From Grifola frondosa (lineage: Eukaryota; Basidiomycota; Agaricomycetes; Polyporales; Grifolaceae), in assembly GCA_001683735.1 (NCBI GenBank), contig LUGG01000020.1, positions 124,001 to 188,000 on the forward strand: a stretch of DNA of 64,000 bases. Reading direction: 5' to 3'. Below the pieces are notes generated by a model. That model saw only the letters and a program-made list of their open reading frames with translations, ran no database searches and was not told the DNA's origin. Shown in pieces: positions 47,761-61,228 of this stretch. Positions within the stretch are counted from its first letter, which is position 1. Every line of letters starts with the position of its first letter. The position numbers were made by a program, and so were the translations under genes.

Positions 47761-48939
47761 GTTGTCAGATAAAGAATAAATTTGCAGCACCAGGCTAAGA
47801 AAAAGATCTAAGGAGAACGAAAGCGAAGGGGAAAAGCCGAGAAATCGAAAGGGAGTATGGTCGAGAAATTTCTGTTGGAGATGGGTTTTATCATGTTTTA
47901 ACTCGCTTTAACGAGCACAGCTTGTTTGTCGGAACTGGGTTAATGCATTGGTCCTCGCTGCGATCAAAAAACTAGTGGTTACAATCGCTCACACACAGGT
48001 TTCTGTCTTCTAAAGTTTATGATGTATGATACTGTTGCAAAATTCAACTACGCACCTTTCAGACTACACACAGACGCAGGTGGTCTCAATCATCGGCGAG
48101 CAATCTTTGCACGTCGTGGAACACCGTTGAAACTCTTTGAACCGGGGCAGGACATGACGATAGCTGATGAGTGATCCCGGAGAGTTGCGAATGTATGCGC
48201 ACAGGCGCTTGTGTCGCCGCCACTGGATCAAGCGATCACCGCATCGCGATCGGAACACGCACCGTGACGCGACGCGTCGATGGCGACGAGCGACGCGCGC
48301 ACGGCGACGTTGACAGCGTCCCGTGTGGCTTGCACAGGATCAATCACGGCGTTGACGTTCTCTGCGAAGATCCACCGCAATCTGCAAACATTAATTCCGC
48401 ATGGAGTGGGGTACGCTGAAGCTGCTATCTTCAGCCAAGATCGATTAATAGACGAATACACCCACACCACCCCGGGCTTACTCTACGTAACGCTAAGGAG
48501 AACGGGAGCGGAGTCCCACTAACCAAGAACGAGATGTCCTTTTTTTCTAAATCTAGAGTCTTCCACCTCCTCCAAGACGTGCAATTATCCGTGCCATCAG
48601 ATACGAAGAAATAAGATGGTATTCCGTCCATCTGAATGCGAGCTCTAAGTGTATGCGTGCGTAGTACGAGTTTCTTTTATAGCGATTGAAGATAACATAG
48701 GGACAGGTTTGCACCCGCCGACGTAGAGGTAACAGGGATCGTGAATGATGATTTCGGAGTGGGGTAAGAGCACAAAGCGAATAGATATATGCAGTGAACA
48801 TATTACGCAGCGATAAGGAAGGGTCGTGAGTTGGTCGTCAAGAAGCACACGTTCGGGTGAGATGGATACAATGGCGCGCAGGGCCGGGTCCGGATCTGAG
48901 TCGAGCGAAACGCAACAGAGCTTTGATACAGCAGGGAAA
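47761..48939. other. Gene-poor stretch with a coding-like minus-strand fragment
   Basis: The minus strand at 48280-48385 has a protein-like segment (AVIDPVQATRDAVNVAVRAS) bounded by plausible splice sites, but flanking exons cannot be joined into a gene. Otherwise nothing is recognised. Confidence 0.35.
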
Positions 48940-50354
48940 TTAGATGGTGATAGCTTTCGACGTGGGTGTCGTAGATGCGCGTGAATGCATGTACTGAATG
49001 TTTTCGAGCGACCGCAGGCGCGGGTACGTGGTTGTGGGAACCGGGTCGCCTCTCTACGAACATCACATACACGCGTTAGCTCCACACTCCCACACAGAAC
49101 TGCAGAAGGGAAAACATACAGTCATGGCACGGAATGCGAGCATGTCCCTCGTGATCCTCAGCTGGACGCCGCGGATTGTGCATGCGATCTTCGCCGCGGA
49201 AAATTGGGGATGGTGCTCCCCGTCGTCCCACACGTGCATTGTAACGACCCGCAGCTCTTCACTGCGCTTGATCATCTGAAGGACGGGCTGCAGGGGAGTA
49301 TCGCTGCCCACACCGATAGCGAGGTGCTGCAGGGTCTCCGGTAGGGCCTTGTATAGTACGGGCGACGCCCAGGCACTCTCGAGCTTCAGCTCGCGCAGCT
49401 GGGTGCACTTGCGCACCGCCGCTGCGCTGTCGTGTGTTCCGCACGCGGGGAGCGCAAGTGAGTGGAGGCCTGCGCCGTATTCAGATGCAAGGAATTCGAG
49501 CATGTCTGGGGAGGGTTCGCGTGCGAGGTCGAGCACCCGGAGGGTGTTAGCGGAGTTGTGCAGCAGCCATTGCATGAACTCGACCGAGGGCGCTACCTGG
49601 AAGTTTGTGCGGAGCTCGGTAAGCGCGCACGGCGAGGGTGGGAGAGAGGCGTTAGGCAGCTGCGGTGGTGTGCCGCTGACGTCCAGCGACATCAGCTCTG
49701 GCCAGACGTCGAGCAGCTGGAGAAGGGAAGAACTATTATCGGACCAGTTGCTAAATTGAAGTGCGGAGATACGGGGACCGGAGCGCAGCAGGGCGAGTGT
49801 GCGCTCATCAAATGAAGGCGCGGGCCGTTTCATCCGCGAGGCATCCGGGGATCCAACAATGTCTTGGCCGGGAGCTCCCTCACCGTACAGGGCGAGATGC
49901 ACCTCGTAGAGATTGGGGCACAAAGTAACCGCGCGGCGAAGGAACGTTGACAGAGACGGTACGGCTGATTGTGGTCTAATACAACGCGCATACGAGCTAC
50001 GGCGTCTCCCAGCATGCAGCCTCGTGGGGTCGAGCGGTCAACAGCCTTCTGGAAGGCGATGTACGCCGTCTGCGTGCGGAGGGTGACGTGGCGGAAGAGC
50101 AGCTTTTGGGCGACATATGACCAGTCCTTGCATACGAGCGCGCAGTTGGTGAGGAGCGCGTCGTCGGATTCGAGGTTGTCGGTATAGTAGCCGGCCTCAA
50201 GAATGTTGATCACAATCTCGATCGGGATGGGACTAGTGGGCGGCTTTGGCGCGCGGAGTACAGGTTTACGAGGAGCATATGCAGTCGTCAAGTCGAACGT
50301 AACATCGTGTTCCGCGACCTGAGGAGGAGAAGACGTGTCAGGATCATCTGCCAT
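48940..50354 (-). CDS. F-box/LRR-like protein
   Basis: Start MADDPDTSSPPQVAEHD. The F-box-like segment is PPTSPIPIEIVINILEAGYY, continuing to TNCALVCKDWSYVAQKLLFR. A leucine-rich, ladder-like C-terminal region follows (LCPNLYEVHLALYG, TLRVLDLAREPSPDMLEFLA, CTQLRELKLESAWASPVLYK, PETLQHLAIGVGSD). F-box proteins of this kind are numerous in agaricomycetes and usually recruit substrates to SCF ubiquitin ligases. The partner is unknown. A run near 49935-49936 is one base short and breaks the frame between QRSFA and AVTLCPN. The last exon (TYPRLRSLENIQYM, stop about 48940) is tentative. An alternative last exon could run to 48645. Confidence 0.75.
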
Positions 50355-52473
50355 CCCCGAAACAACAGAGTAGAACACGAAGGGGGACGCGGTCAGCCTC
50401 CCCCGACTTTAACAAGGGCTGGCTTGTGTATACTTGTGACCCACACGCGATCGGATCGAGTCCAATTGTCGAATTGCACTCGGCGATCGAGTGTCTTAGA
50501 TCAAACAATAACCTCCAGAAACAATAGCGCACCATGTAGCGCGACGTGGCCACCTGCGTCGCATACTTCACCGGTGCGTGCACTCGAAAACAAAGTGCTC
50601 TACCCAACCCTCACCACCTTTTTTCACTCAACCCTTGCCACATCCCCCAACAGACCGAGACGGTAGTGGCTGTACTCACCGGAGTGGAAGAGGACCAAAT
50701 GAAACCGAGATAGCCCATGGTGTGTGAGGCGGCGGAAGATATGGAAAAGAGAAGAGTTGGGTGGTGGAGGAAAGAGGACAAGAAAGGCGGGAGGAGGAGG
50801 GGGTATAAATAATAAGAGGCATGGCAGAGGAAAGTGAAAGAATGAGACAGCGTCACACAGGCGAGGTGACAACGCCGGAGACGGGCAAGCGAGTACGAAT
50901 AGGGAGAGCCGCGGATCTGGATCTGGTCGCTTCTTGCCGGTGTGATCGGCGCCTACGAGTCACTCCGCTTCGCTGGTACTTCCATTCCCAATATTCTCTT
51001 CCCGAAAAGTTTATTCCTCGACCAAAAGCTTCTTTTCATGCGCACCCTCTGTGCAACTCCTTCCCATCCACTTCCTCCCCGTCCTTGCTCTCCTCGCCTC
51101 CGTCCCACCCACCGGACCATTTTTCAGACAGCGGCGGTGACATATAATGGGCGCGACGATACTGCCGTAAATTCATATACTCACGACACAATCCGTTTCG
51201 TACGGACCGGGCGGGTGGGAATCTCGGCCAGCAAATCGGGTATATTGTAGCCCTGACACACCACGCAGCTCCAGTGAGGAGAAACAAAAACGAGTTCGCC
51301 CGTCAACATTGACTGCGTCAATCCATCCGGAAATTCTTCCCATGTCCTCCACAAATAGAAGCGCACTCCCTGCCGCTATCGATGGTAGTCCATGGCCCAC
51401 AGTGGAACTCCTTCTCACACCGACGCCTTTGTTCCGTTGACTCGCCATAACGTCAACGAGGCGCGTCCCATCCGGTTTCAGATGGACTGTTACCATTCCC
51501 AGTAATTGTTTCATTGTACGCGGTCACCGCGCCGCCGTAACGCGTAACATGCCCAGCCTCCGCTGCATAATAAGGCTTCTGTCCGTCAATCGGGAACTAA
51601 TCCTAAGCGAACCGTCTTCTTACGAGTCATACGCTGCAGAACAATAGATAATCAACCACCCTTGGCGCCCCTTCAGATTCCCGCACACATGCACATCCTG
51701 TGCATGGAGCCCTCGAAGGAGCAACTGCCGCCGCAGTAAATACCCCCGGACGCCCGTGTCCATCCAGACCCCTACTGATCATCGCCATTACTTGAATGAA
51801 ATCGACATTAAGCACTTGACGCTGGCAATTGTAGCCGCAGTATCAACGCTCAAGAAGGTGCTGTTAATTAAATACTGACCTCGAGGCTAGCATGTGTTTA
51901 AAGGCGCTCAAACAGCCTCTTCGCCCTGTCTATAGCAGCGTCCTCCACAACTCATGTCCTATTGGAAGACGCGCATTCGGGGTCCGAACCAAGGGCCTGA
52001 GCATGGTACCATGCGTCCAGGGACCCAGCGGAAAATTCCAACCGGATGCCGAGTAGGACCATGATGGTGGCACTCACTTTTACATGGACCACCGACAACG
52101 TAATTGAGCGCCAAAAATTCGGCCTCTTTATCTTCATGTGTTCATGTCTTGTGGCTCCAGTCGGCTTCCCTGCTATGCTCATTACGCTTTCGGCGATCAA
52201 AGCCGTTCTACCTGCAAAGAGGTGATTGTGGCGAGGTGGCTGAAGAGATTCTCACTTCTGGTCCTGAAAGAATCTAAACATCTGAACAAGCATGGGTAAC
52301 GACTGGTCTTATCAGTCAACTGATGTTCAATTCCAGCGCATCTGTCGTAGGGAATTTATTGATATATCACGAAAACCCTTCTCTGATTCTCCTATTCCCT
52401 GGGGGCAGAGCAGGATCCGAATTGAACACACACCAAAACAATCAAATCCCGGAACTCACCTAGAGCCGCCCAT
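50355..52473. other. 2.1 kb stretch without a confident gene
   Basis: The left end is the F-box promoter. A GTATAAATAA lies near 50799 on the plus strand. A minus-strand open frame at 51173-51514 (113 codons, containing MVTVHLKPDGTRLVDVMASQ) has no recognisable family. The plus-strand frame 50821-51147 is mostly Ser/Pro low complexity. Nothing else is seen. Confidence 0.4.
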
Positions 52474-54782
52474 TCACAGCTCACCATCGCGATCATACAT
52501 ATACGAGCCGTACACCGGCTTCCACTGCTTCTCGCGCACCTTCGCCTCCACGTCTTCCTTCTTCCAGTCCACGCCAGCACTGCCCTCTTCGATGGCCTGC
52601 TCGGCCACCGCCACCGCCACCTCGAAGTTCACTGTCGGAGCATCTCCGAAATCAGGAAGAAGTGCGTCGTCGGGGTCCTGGAGGGCAGGAGCCAGCTGAG
52701 CAAGGCGACGTGCGCCCGCAATGATCATTGTGTCCGTGAGCGTGCGCGACTGCGCCAACATGGCGCCGAACCCCAGTCCGGGGTAGATGAGCGCGTCTGA
52801 AGAAGGTATATATACTTAGCGCGACGAGAGGCGCGCGAACTCACTTACTGTTGCATTCGGCGATACTGGCGCATTAGAACCACTTCAATTTAGTCAGGGT
52901 GCAGAAACGAGACGCTGACGCACATATAGTCTTTCCCATTAGGCATCTTGCACGCAGGGAACGGGCTCCCGGTAGCAATCAGTGCCTTGCCCTGCGTCCA
53001 ATCGTTCGCCTGCTGCGGTGTGACTTCGTGCAGTCTGCTCGGGTTCGAGAGCGGCAGTATGATGGGCCGCTCGCAGTGCTTCGCCATTTCCCGCACAATC
53101 TCCTCCGTGAACGCGCCTGGCTGCGTCGAGCACCCGATAAGCACCGTCGGTCGCACCTTCTTCACGACCTCTAGCAGCCGATTTCCCCGCGATCATTTAT
53201 CGGCACGCCCTCCCAGTCTGCATCAGGCTGCACGAACTCATGCAGCCCATCGCGGATCTTCTCTGCACCGAGCGATTCCTTGATCAGCCCGTAGCGATCG
53301 AGCAGGTAGAACCGTTTATTCGCCTCAGATTCGGAAACGTTGTCGATGGCGACCATCCCGTCTCGCAGCTGCCGCGTAATCCCAGCCCGGCCGATCCCGC
53401 ACCGTATATGACGAAGCGCTGGTCGGTGAGCTTGGTCTTGGTCACACCAACAGCTGACATGACGCAGGCGAGAGTTACTGCACCCGTTCCCTGTCTGAAA
53501 TGAACATGTAAGGTACTGACGTTTCGAGAAACGCGACACGCACACGTCATCTTTAAAAACGGCGTGCTTGTCGCGGTACAGATCGAGCAGTCTCTTGGCA
53601 TTACCAACACCGAAGTCCTCGAAATGCAAGAGGCTGTGAGGATGGTGTTTTCGCACGAGCTGAACGAATCTGACGGGGCGTGTCAGACAGATTGATGGCT
53701 CGTACGGATTGACAGAGGACCTACTTATCGATAAATTTGTCATATTCTTCTCCACGAACACGATGGTGAGGCCATCCCTATATGCCATGAGAGTGAGAGG
53801 ATCGTTCTCATGTGAGATTACTCACGACATAAAGACGGTCATCAAGCAGGTTCTCGTTGTTCGTCCCTACGTCCAGAGTGACGCTGAGAGTCTTAGAGGG
53901 ATCCATCCCCGCAAGCAAGCTTCGGATCTCGTGAAAACATGAAACCGAACATCATAAATACGGATCTCACGTATAGATAGCCGATTTAGCTGTCGATATC
54001 TACGAAGTATATCAGATATTGTCCCAACGTACCCCAGGAATATGGCGCTCACTCCAATCCCCTGAGTATTACGAATATCAGCATGAGTCCATCAAGTTGA
54101 CTGTACGGACATACTCCAACGCCTTGGTCACCGATACCTAGGATGGCCTCGGCGTCCGAGCAGACGATGAGATCAATCTCGCGGCCCTTGGTCTGTTCTA
54201 GAAAGTCTTCCTCCATCGAGTCTTGAGAGGGAAACGTGAGATACATTCCCTCGCTGCGACGGAACAAATGAGAATAGTTGGATATCGCATCAGCCTGCCA
54301 TAATAGTAGGCAATCGCGTCAATGACATGTTTATTTACAGCATAATGTGGATATATGCGTACCTCAGTGGGCGTGTAGATGATCGGAATCAACTCTTTCA
54401 GATGCCTTGAAATCAAGGAATAGTACAGCACCCAGTTCTGGTCTCTCATGCTCTGTAGGAACGTGTTCTTCCTAAGCGGAGCGTCGCGACCTTCTAGTTG
54501 GTCGTAGGCCCTATCACACTGCTCATCGAGACTGTTGACTCTGTAGGGTAGGCGACCAGTGAGCCCGAAAGCCTTCCGCTCAGTCATTGTAAATGCAGTG
54601 CCCTTGTTCCATCGAGGGCTGGTGAGAATCTCTTCACCGCGCAGCGCAACGCGAAAAATCGGTTCGGGAGACATTGAAAAGGAGCCCTGCGCTAAACTGA
54701 TAGTCAGTGGACGAAGGTAAGTTTTGCTCCGCATCACGATAACAGAGCGTGGGGCACGTGTCCAGTAGAATCTTGCCCGCAT
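52474..54782 (-). CDS. Malic enzyme (oxaloacetate-decarboxylating malate dehydrogenase)
   Basis: It converts malate to pyruvate, CO2 and NAD(P)H. After the N-terminus come [40 protein letters not shown] with YTPTE, and [13 protein letters not shown]. The signature [15 protein letters not shown] follows, then [32 protein letters not shown], the Rossmann GAGSAGLG and [20 protein letters not shown]. The rest includes [35 protein letters not shown] and a C-terminal tail ending at 52474. The start at 54782 gives an Arg-rich, acid-free leader ([20 protein letters not shown]) that could target mitochondria. A later ATG (MSPEPIFR, about 54673) would give a cytosolic form. One C run at 53381-53383 is one base short. 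Cofactor choice cannot be read reliably. Confidence 0.92.
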
Positions 54783-55158
54783 TGCATCAATGCATGTACA
54801 CTGATTACAGTCGTATGGAATATGTAATCGCCGATACTTAATGTAAGCACTCGATTCGCATATACGGGTTCATCGATAATCGTTCAAATCGTTCTTCACC
54901 ACAGGTACCATGATAGCCCCCAGATCCGACTGACCTCGGCACAAGAGAGCTTACGTCTCAGAAAACAAGCGAAAGACAGCCGTCGCCGTAGAATTCACAG
55001 CTTGTGAGATGAGCCTCTCGGATGAAGGTTTGGCGTGAGCGTGACATTGGCAGCGGTAGCGGCGTGATGCGTGACCACGAAACAGTAAATACGCACAAAT
55101 AGGTTTCTGTGGCGATTCTGGCGGTGCAACTTATCACCGAACACTGTACTGCCCGACC
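54783..55158. other. Divergent promoter region of the malic enzyme and RS-protein genes
   Basis: About 375 bp with no gene. Confidence 0.45.
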
Positions 55159-56731
55159 ATGTCCTCCCTATCCTCGGTGGTGTCGAACCTTGTCCGTGCA
55201 TCCATGGGCACCTCTTTATCTAGCACGATAACGGACGAAGACTTGGATCGTCATGTAGCCGAGCTCATTCTCAAGGAAGCTAAACAGAAGGCCGAACGCT
55301 ATGGCAAAGAAGGAATGCGAGCCTATCTTCCCCAGATGTAAGTAACATTCCTTCTCGCAGAGAGAAATGAAGTAGATTTAACGAGATTAAATAGAGCCGA
55401 TAGTAACGCCCCGAAGACCAACAAGCGCTTCCTTTCTTCGATTATTCGCAGCACCGACGATCACAACAAGACTATTCTGCGCGCACAAGCACTTGCGGCG
55501 CAAGAAGTTCGAATATTGCGAGAGGAACAGGAGAGACGGGAGCGCAAGGCTCGCGCTGAAGAAGCAACTGAGGCGGAGCGCATGAGGCGTTTGATGGGCG
55601 GTGGCAGAACGGATTGGGCACATAACTGGGACCGCAGCGAGAGGAGAGACCGGAAGAGAATGGAGAGGAGCCGTGAAAGAGATAGCCTTGATGCTGATCG
55701 AGGGGAGGGCAGCTCGCGAAGGTCCGAAAAGCGAGAGAGACGACACCGCCACCGATCTCGCTCGGGCGATAGGCGCAGTCGACGAGAGGAAGACACCCGT
55801 TCAAGGCGATCGAGGAGCCCTGAACGTCGTGATCGTGCTGTCGAGGAGACTGAAGACAGGAGGAGGCACAGGCGAGACAAACGACGGAGTCGGTCGGTGG
55901 ACGAAGATGATCGGTCGGATAGACATAGGCGCAAGAGGCGAAGATACAGCAAAGACCGCTCCCATACACGCCGACACATCACTCGCTCCCCTTCTGTGGA
56001 CAGATACTCTCGGTCGCGTTCACGCTCTCAAGATAGCGTCCGGACCGTAAAGTCTCATAGGCGGAACAGCGGGCAGTCTCCATCCCTGCGCGGCTTTCTC
56101 TCTGCACAGTTTGACGAACAAGACAAGATCGTGGATACCCTGTCGCGTGAAGACGAGCTCAAATTGCAACTGAAGCATAAAGGCAGAGCAGAATCCTGCA
56201 TTGACAATCCATCCGCTACTTCTCGAAGTCCGCCCGCCTATAGACAGGGAACGCAAGCGCAAATCACCACTCCCGCCGTCGAAGGCAGGCTCATCCTCCT
56301 CGCACACACTCCGTTCATGCTACAGTCGTTCGCGTTCCCGCTCTCGTTCTGCATCACCAAACCCGTCGTCTCCCCCTCGACACCCACCCTCTAAGATGGA
56401 TAAGTACTTCGAATCGTCGTACGACCCACGTTTGGACGTTGCGCCGCTCTCCGTACCGACTATTCCCTCTACTGGCCTCATCAGCGACGCCGAATTCGAA
56501 GGATGGGACGCCATGCTGGAAATTATCCGGCTTCGCCGACAAGACAAGGAAGATAAGAAGGCCTTGGAGCGGTGGGGCTTAGGGAAAGACAAGAGCAAGG
56601 ACAAGAAGCGGAAGAAGAGCGATGAAGGTGAACCCGAGCGGGTGTCTGAAGGAGGGTTGGGTATTATGGATATTGAGTATAAGAAGAGGGGATCAGTGAG
56701 GGAGTGGGATCTTGGCAAGGAGGGATTTTAG
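55159..56731 (+). CDS. RS/RD-rich nuclear protein
   Basis: Exon 1 starts MSSLSSVVSNLVRASMGTSL and contains DEDLDRHVAELILKEAKQKA. An intron at 55340-55395 joins LPQ to INAPKTNKRFLSSIIRST and DDHNKTILRAQALAAQEV. A coiled coil (EEQERRERKARAEEATEAER) and a long RS/RE/RD region follow. After a one-base insertion near 56177-56179 the tail reads RPPIDRERKRKSPLPPSKAG, then MDKYFESSYDPRLDVAPL and EGWDAMLEIIRLRRQDKE, ending at 56731. The RS domain suggests pre-mRNA processing. The conserved ends are not assigned to a named factor. Confidence 0.75.
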
Positions 56732-56879
56732 GGTTCAAGTGCTGGACGCCGGATGTATTATCATTATGTAGGCTGTATCGTAGACGTTCCACATTCGCCA
56801 TTGCATATAATCATCGTATTATTATTATGTAGAGAAAACAAACCCTGATCTGGAGCTACTCTAATTGTCGAACCCAATA

Positions 56880-59800
56880 TCATTGCGGCTCACTGACGGC
56901 CTTGCGGACAACTATGATTTCCTCTGGCGTCAGCTGGTCGACGACAGTGGAAAAGTTGCTCGTATTACGAGCCGCACACTCTCGTAGGAAAGAAAGGAGG
57001 TGCGCCTGTAAACATCGGAATATCAGCATTTCCAATAGAACGTCTGTGGGAGCGGAACTTACACGCATGTCCATCTGAGAAATAGGGTCATTCCTGAGAT
57101 CCTCATCATCGTTCTCATCCAGCGCGTCATCGTTGTCGAATGCCATTCCGCGTGGCCCAAGCATCTCAGAGAGGAATGCAAATTCGTCTTCCTTGAAACC
57201 TTGGTGCAGTTTCTCTTCCTCAGTCCACTCCTCGTCCTGTCGGTCATTTGTTAATGTCAGTAATCCAGCTGAGGACAAGGAAACCTACACCGTCGTCCGA
57301 GTCGACATCGGCGACATCAAGACTGCTGAATCCCATCGATGCTGCTTCCCCTCCAGATTGCAGATCGTGTAGGAGCAACTTCAACGCCTTTACCGGGAAC
57401 GGTATAGACGTGAACTCGGTCGGCACTGTGTGGACAGTTAGATACAACGAACGTAACTAGGATATGTAATCTACCCTGTGTAGAAGGCGTACTTTTCTTG
57501 GTCTTTGACCTTGTCATGATCACTGGGAACCAGATCAAAAGTTCATTCCAAATAACGAACAGGACGATGCGCGACGCATACCATTCTTCGTCTCGGGCCT
57601 CACAATGATATCGCCCTTCACCATTAGGGTTTGCAAACTCGATCGTCCAGAAGCGTACAGTGAGCAGAGCGCGAGAGTGCTGATACGGATCGCCCAGAAG
57701 CCCTGGAAGGTCTCCGCGTTCTCACACCACGTCTGAATGAGGATGTCGAGTCCTGATCGGCCCTGGACATTTATGGACTCTAGAAGCGACAACACGGTAT
57801 CACGTTGATTGTGTATGAGGAAGGCGAACGGTATAACCAAACTCTGCAAATTAAATCTGTGAAGCTGTCACTTCTTAGAAAGAACAACATAATTTACGCA
57901 CCTGGAGGAAAGTGGCGGTCTTTGCTGTCATCATACGACTGATCATGGCCTGCAAGAGTTGGGGCAGCACAGGTAGCACAGCGTCGCCTGCTCTACGCAG
58001 CAGATGAATTATCAAGTCGCCAATGACCAGTCCGCCCGACTCGTCCTCGCTTTGCAACTGCTTCGCAATCACCGCGAGCACGCTGTCGAGCCCAGACTGG
58101 CCAGTTGTGGGATCGCCTCCACAACACGATCTGTCCACAATCCTTGCGGATGACCAAAGTGAGACAGGTGATACCGTTCTACAAAGAAAGGTGAGTATGC
58201 GTATATCTCCGCCATATTTAGTGTGCGGCCTACTTGGATAACGTCCCGATCCTCAGCAACTCGCAGGCATGCGAAGAGACTGGGACCCAAGGCGCTGAAG
58301 AAACCATCGCCAAGGCCCACCTCAGGTGCTCCTCGCACCAGGCTGCTTGCAAGATCAATCGCTGCTCCGGATATCCAAGAGTCCGTAGCAGTCGAAGACG
58401 CAATCGCATTGCACAACGAAGGTAGAGCTTGATTCACAACGGTCGCGTAGATCCCAGGCGCAGAGGACGCGGCCAGAGACGCCAAGATGTCTGTAAGATC
58501 GAAATGAAGATGGGATCTTTAGACAGGACTATCAGTACCACTCTTAAACCAACAAACAAAAACTGACTCACCTTATTATTCCTCATCCACACTTCAAGAA
58601 TAGCGACCACCAGAGAAGTAGCCAAGGTCTCAGTCATCCACTTGCCGTCGTCAATTTCGACGAACAACCGACACGTCTCCAGCACCAGAGACAACGTGTC
58701 CTCCGATGTCACCAGTAGGAATGGCCCGATATCCCTTGCTAGTCTGGGCGCCAAGGGCACGATGACTGCGTCATCGACGCCTTGGCAGAAACTAACGAAG
58801 CATCAGTCAAGAATGAGCGCAAATATTTGAGGTCGTTCACGCACTTGTGTATCGCCTTCCGGCAGAAACCTTGACGGGAATACCCGGCTCGTTCGCTTCG
58901 AGCACCTGCACGGCAGCACGAGGTACTGCCCAGCCATATGTGCCGGCAACAGCTTCGAGTACTGGCTCGCGAAGACGAACGCGCGACCCTGCAAGAATGG
59001 GCACTCTGCGCATCGTCAGCGAAGAGAGCGCCCCAGGCGAACCGGATACACGTACGAGACAGACCAAGGAGGTTGGGGATGACATTGGCAAGGAGAGACT
59101 CCACATCGATCGGTGAGGCACGTCCAGAATCCTGTTCGTCTTCGATGCATTCCAGGATGGCCTCTGCTTGTGCACCTATGGCAGCCAACGCGGCTTCGAG
59201 AGGCCTCCACCTGGAACAACGGTAAGTGTCACAGCAAGACAACCCGCTTGAGGACGCACCAGTCCGGCTTTCCAGCGTCGCGAGCTTGACTAGATTCGGT
59301 GGCTACGCGATGAATCGTATTCTGGAAGGTGGACACAGTGGCGATGGCGGATCGTTCCAACAGTATCTGAGATGCCGAAACCATCTTGGACATCATCCTA
59401 AACGGGAGTGAAGGGATTACGCACCGAAAGCAAATCGAAACCGGCCATGCGCACGCTATATGTGAGCGTTTCATCTGATTCCTGAGCCACGAACGAGTTT
59501 GCGTTGGTGGCCCAGTCCTCCTCCTGGAAAGCGAACGTAGATCATGAGCGAGATATCCATTTTCGTCGAAAGGGATTCAGAAACACACGTCTTCTTGCGA
59601 CATCTGTACCCAATTGAATACCGCACCGGTCAGGGAATGCAGATTGTCCGAAGTGAACCATTCTTTTGCTCTGCCAGTCCGTGCGATGCTGGAAACGAAA
59701 TCGATGATCGGACACACAAGTTGAGTGAGTTCGATGGAATCGTCTTCTGACGACGGTGGTACCGGGCTCGCAGCCATGAGATAGTATTGAGCGAACGTCG

Positions 59801-60962
59801 GGAACAATGCGTGGAGATGGTTCAGAGAAGCTGTGAGGAAGTCCCTCAGGTGGGGCGTCAATGCGCGGTGGAACGAGGTGTTAATAGTGTCAAGAGTCTA
59901 TAATGAATGATCAACGAGTTTTTTTTTTTGCAGATGAAAAATATTTAGTACCTTGAAGATCTGGATTCGGATGGCGAGGCCGTCCCAATTTGGCGTGTTC
60001 TCTACATCTTGCCGAGGGTCAATATTCAGCAATACCTTGAAGGCGTCCAGCCAAACAGTAAGAACGGAGGCGATAGCCTCCTTGACAGCCTGAGGGTGCT
60101 GGTCCTTCACCATGAACAGCGCTTCTACACACTGCCTGAAAACTGATATCGTGCGGGAGCGCGTAAGAGGAGAGTGTTGCTCGGATGCACCCAAGATGTT
60201 CAGCAGGACAGGGAGGAGTTGTCGCAGAACAGGAAGGATTTGATCTTCGGTGAGATCTGATTTGATAAACTCAGTGAAAACCTGCATAGCGCCGTGCACA
60301 GAGTCGGGGGAGTTGGAGGATAGAAGGGCGATGAGGGCGTTTAGGAGGTCAGGGTATTCGTCAGGCCAATCGCAATTCGCGATAGACGAGAGAGTATGTG
60401 CCTGCGTTCATCCGAATGTGTTACTACAGATAACGTGTGAACCCTACAGAGGCACTTACGCATAGCGAGCGGATTTTGCGGTTGGGATCGGAGAGACCCT
60501 GGAAGACGGCTTGGCGGATTTTTGCTTTGACCTGAGACGCACGCCACACGGATAAGTTACAACGGGACTACAGCGATGCCATACACACCTCGTGTTGTGG
60601 CGCAGATCCCTTGAACTGCGAGAAATACGGAGACCAATGCTCTGTGACGTACTTCCTGAGGATAATGCTCGCGGAGTGCTAGGAAAGGGAGAACGTCATC
60701 AAGTCACGTCGGACGCGCACGGAACGCGACAGACTCATCTGGCGCAATGACAAGTCGGCATCGGTCGCGAGAAGGAGTTGTGATAGAGCCAACCCAGCCT
60801 CTGCAGGACGCGTCGTGGTAAGATCAGTGTAAGTGGGCGAGATGGGCGAGTACACGAGCCTGGGGACGTCAAGAGCTCATTTAGCTTCAATTCCGCAGAC
60901 ATGCGTGTGTTCGGGTCTGAAGAGAGGGTTGCAGAAAGACATTGCGCGAGTTGGGAAGCCAT
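56880..60962 (-). CDS. KAP114: Importin-9/Kap114-type nuclear import receptor
   Basis: About 1,000 residues in at least ten exons. The start MASQLAQCLSATLSSDPNTR belongs to an importin-beta N-terminal (Ran-binding) domain and continues with AGLALSQLLLATDADLSLRQ. Next come SASIILRKYVTEHWSP, KAKIRQAVFQGLSDPNRKIR, HTLSSIANCDWPDEYPDLLN and HGAMQVFTEFIKSDLTEDQI. HEAT-repeat text runs to an acidic insertion (DNDDALDENDDEDLRND) and the tail LTPEEIIVVRKAVSEPQ. Importin-9/Kap114 carries histones H2A-H2B, TBP and ribosomal proteins into the nucleus. The acidic loop near the C-terminus is a family feature that contacts H2A-H2B. The G run at 60862-60865 (C run on the gene strand) is one base short between LLTSP and LVYSPISPTYTDL. 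Confidence 0.88.
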
Positions 60963-61228
60963 GGCGAAGCGAGAACACGGGAGGTTGAAGCAAGGAGAAT
61001 AAGTTGTCACGGTCACATCCTGAACGCGCCTTCGACGCGCACATGTCACGCCACCGTGACAGCGACGCGACTCAATTTCATGTCGACGACAGCATCGCTG
61101 CCGTCTTGAGTAAACTCAAGACACAGAGTCCACTGGACAGCAACACAATGGTACACGTTAATTGTCGGAAATCCTGGTCAGTGATATAACATCGAACTTT
61201 ATCCAAGTTGACTTTATCCTCCCCGGGA

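Noticed and set aside
48228..48470. Possible chaperonin-type fragment (IDPVQATRDAV)
   Set aside because: The resemblance is a short motif only; flanking exons cannot be joined and no ATP-binding motif is present.
50797..51147. GTATAAATAA followed by an ATG and a 108-codon frame
   Set aside because: The TATA-like site is only about 20 bp from the ATG and the product is Ser/Pro low complexity with no recognisable domain.
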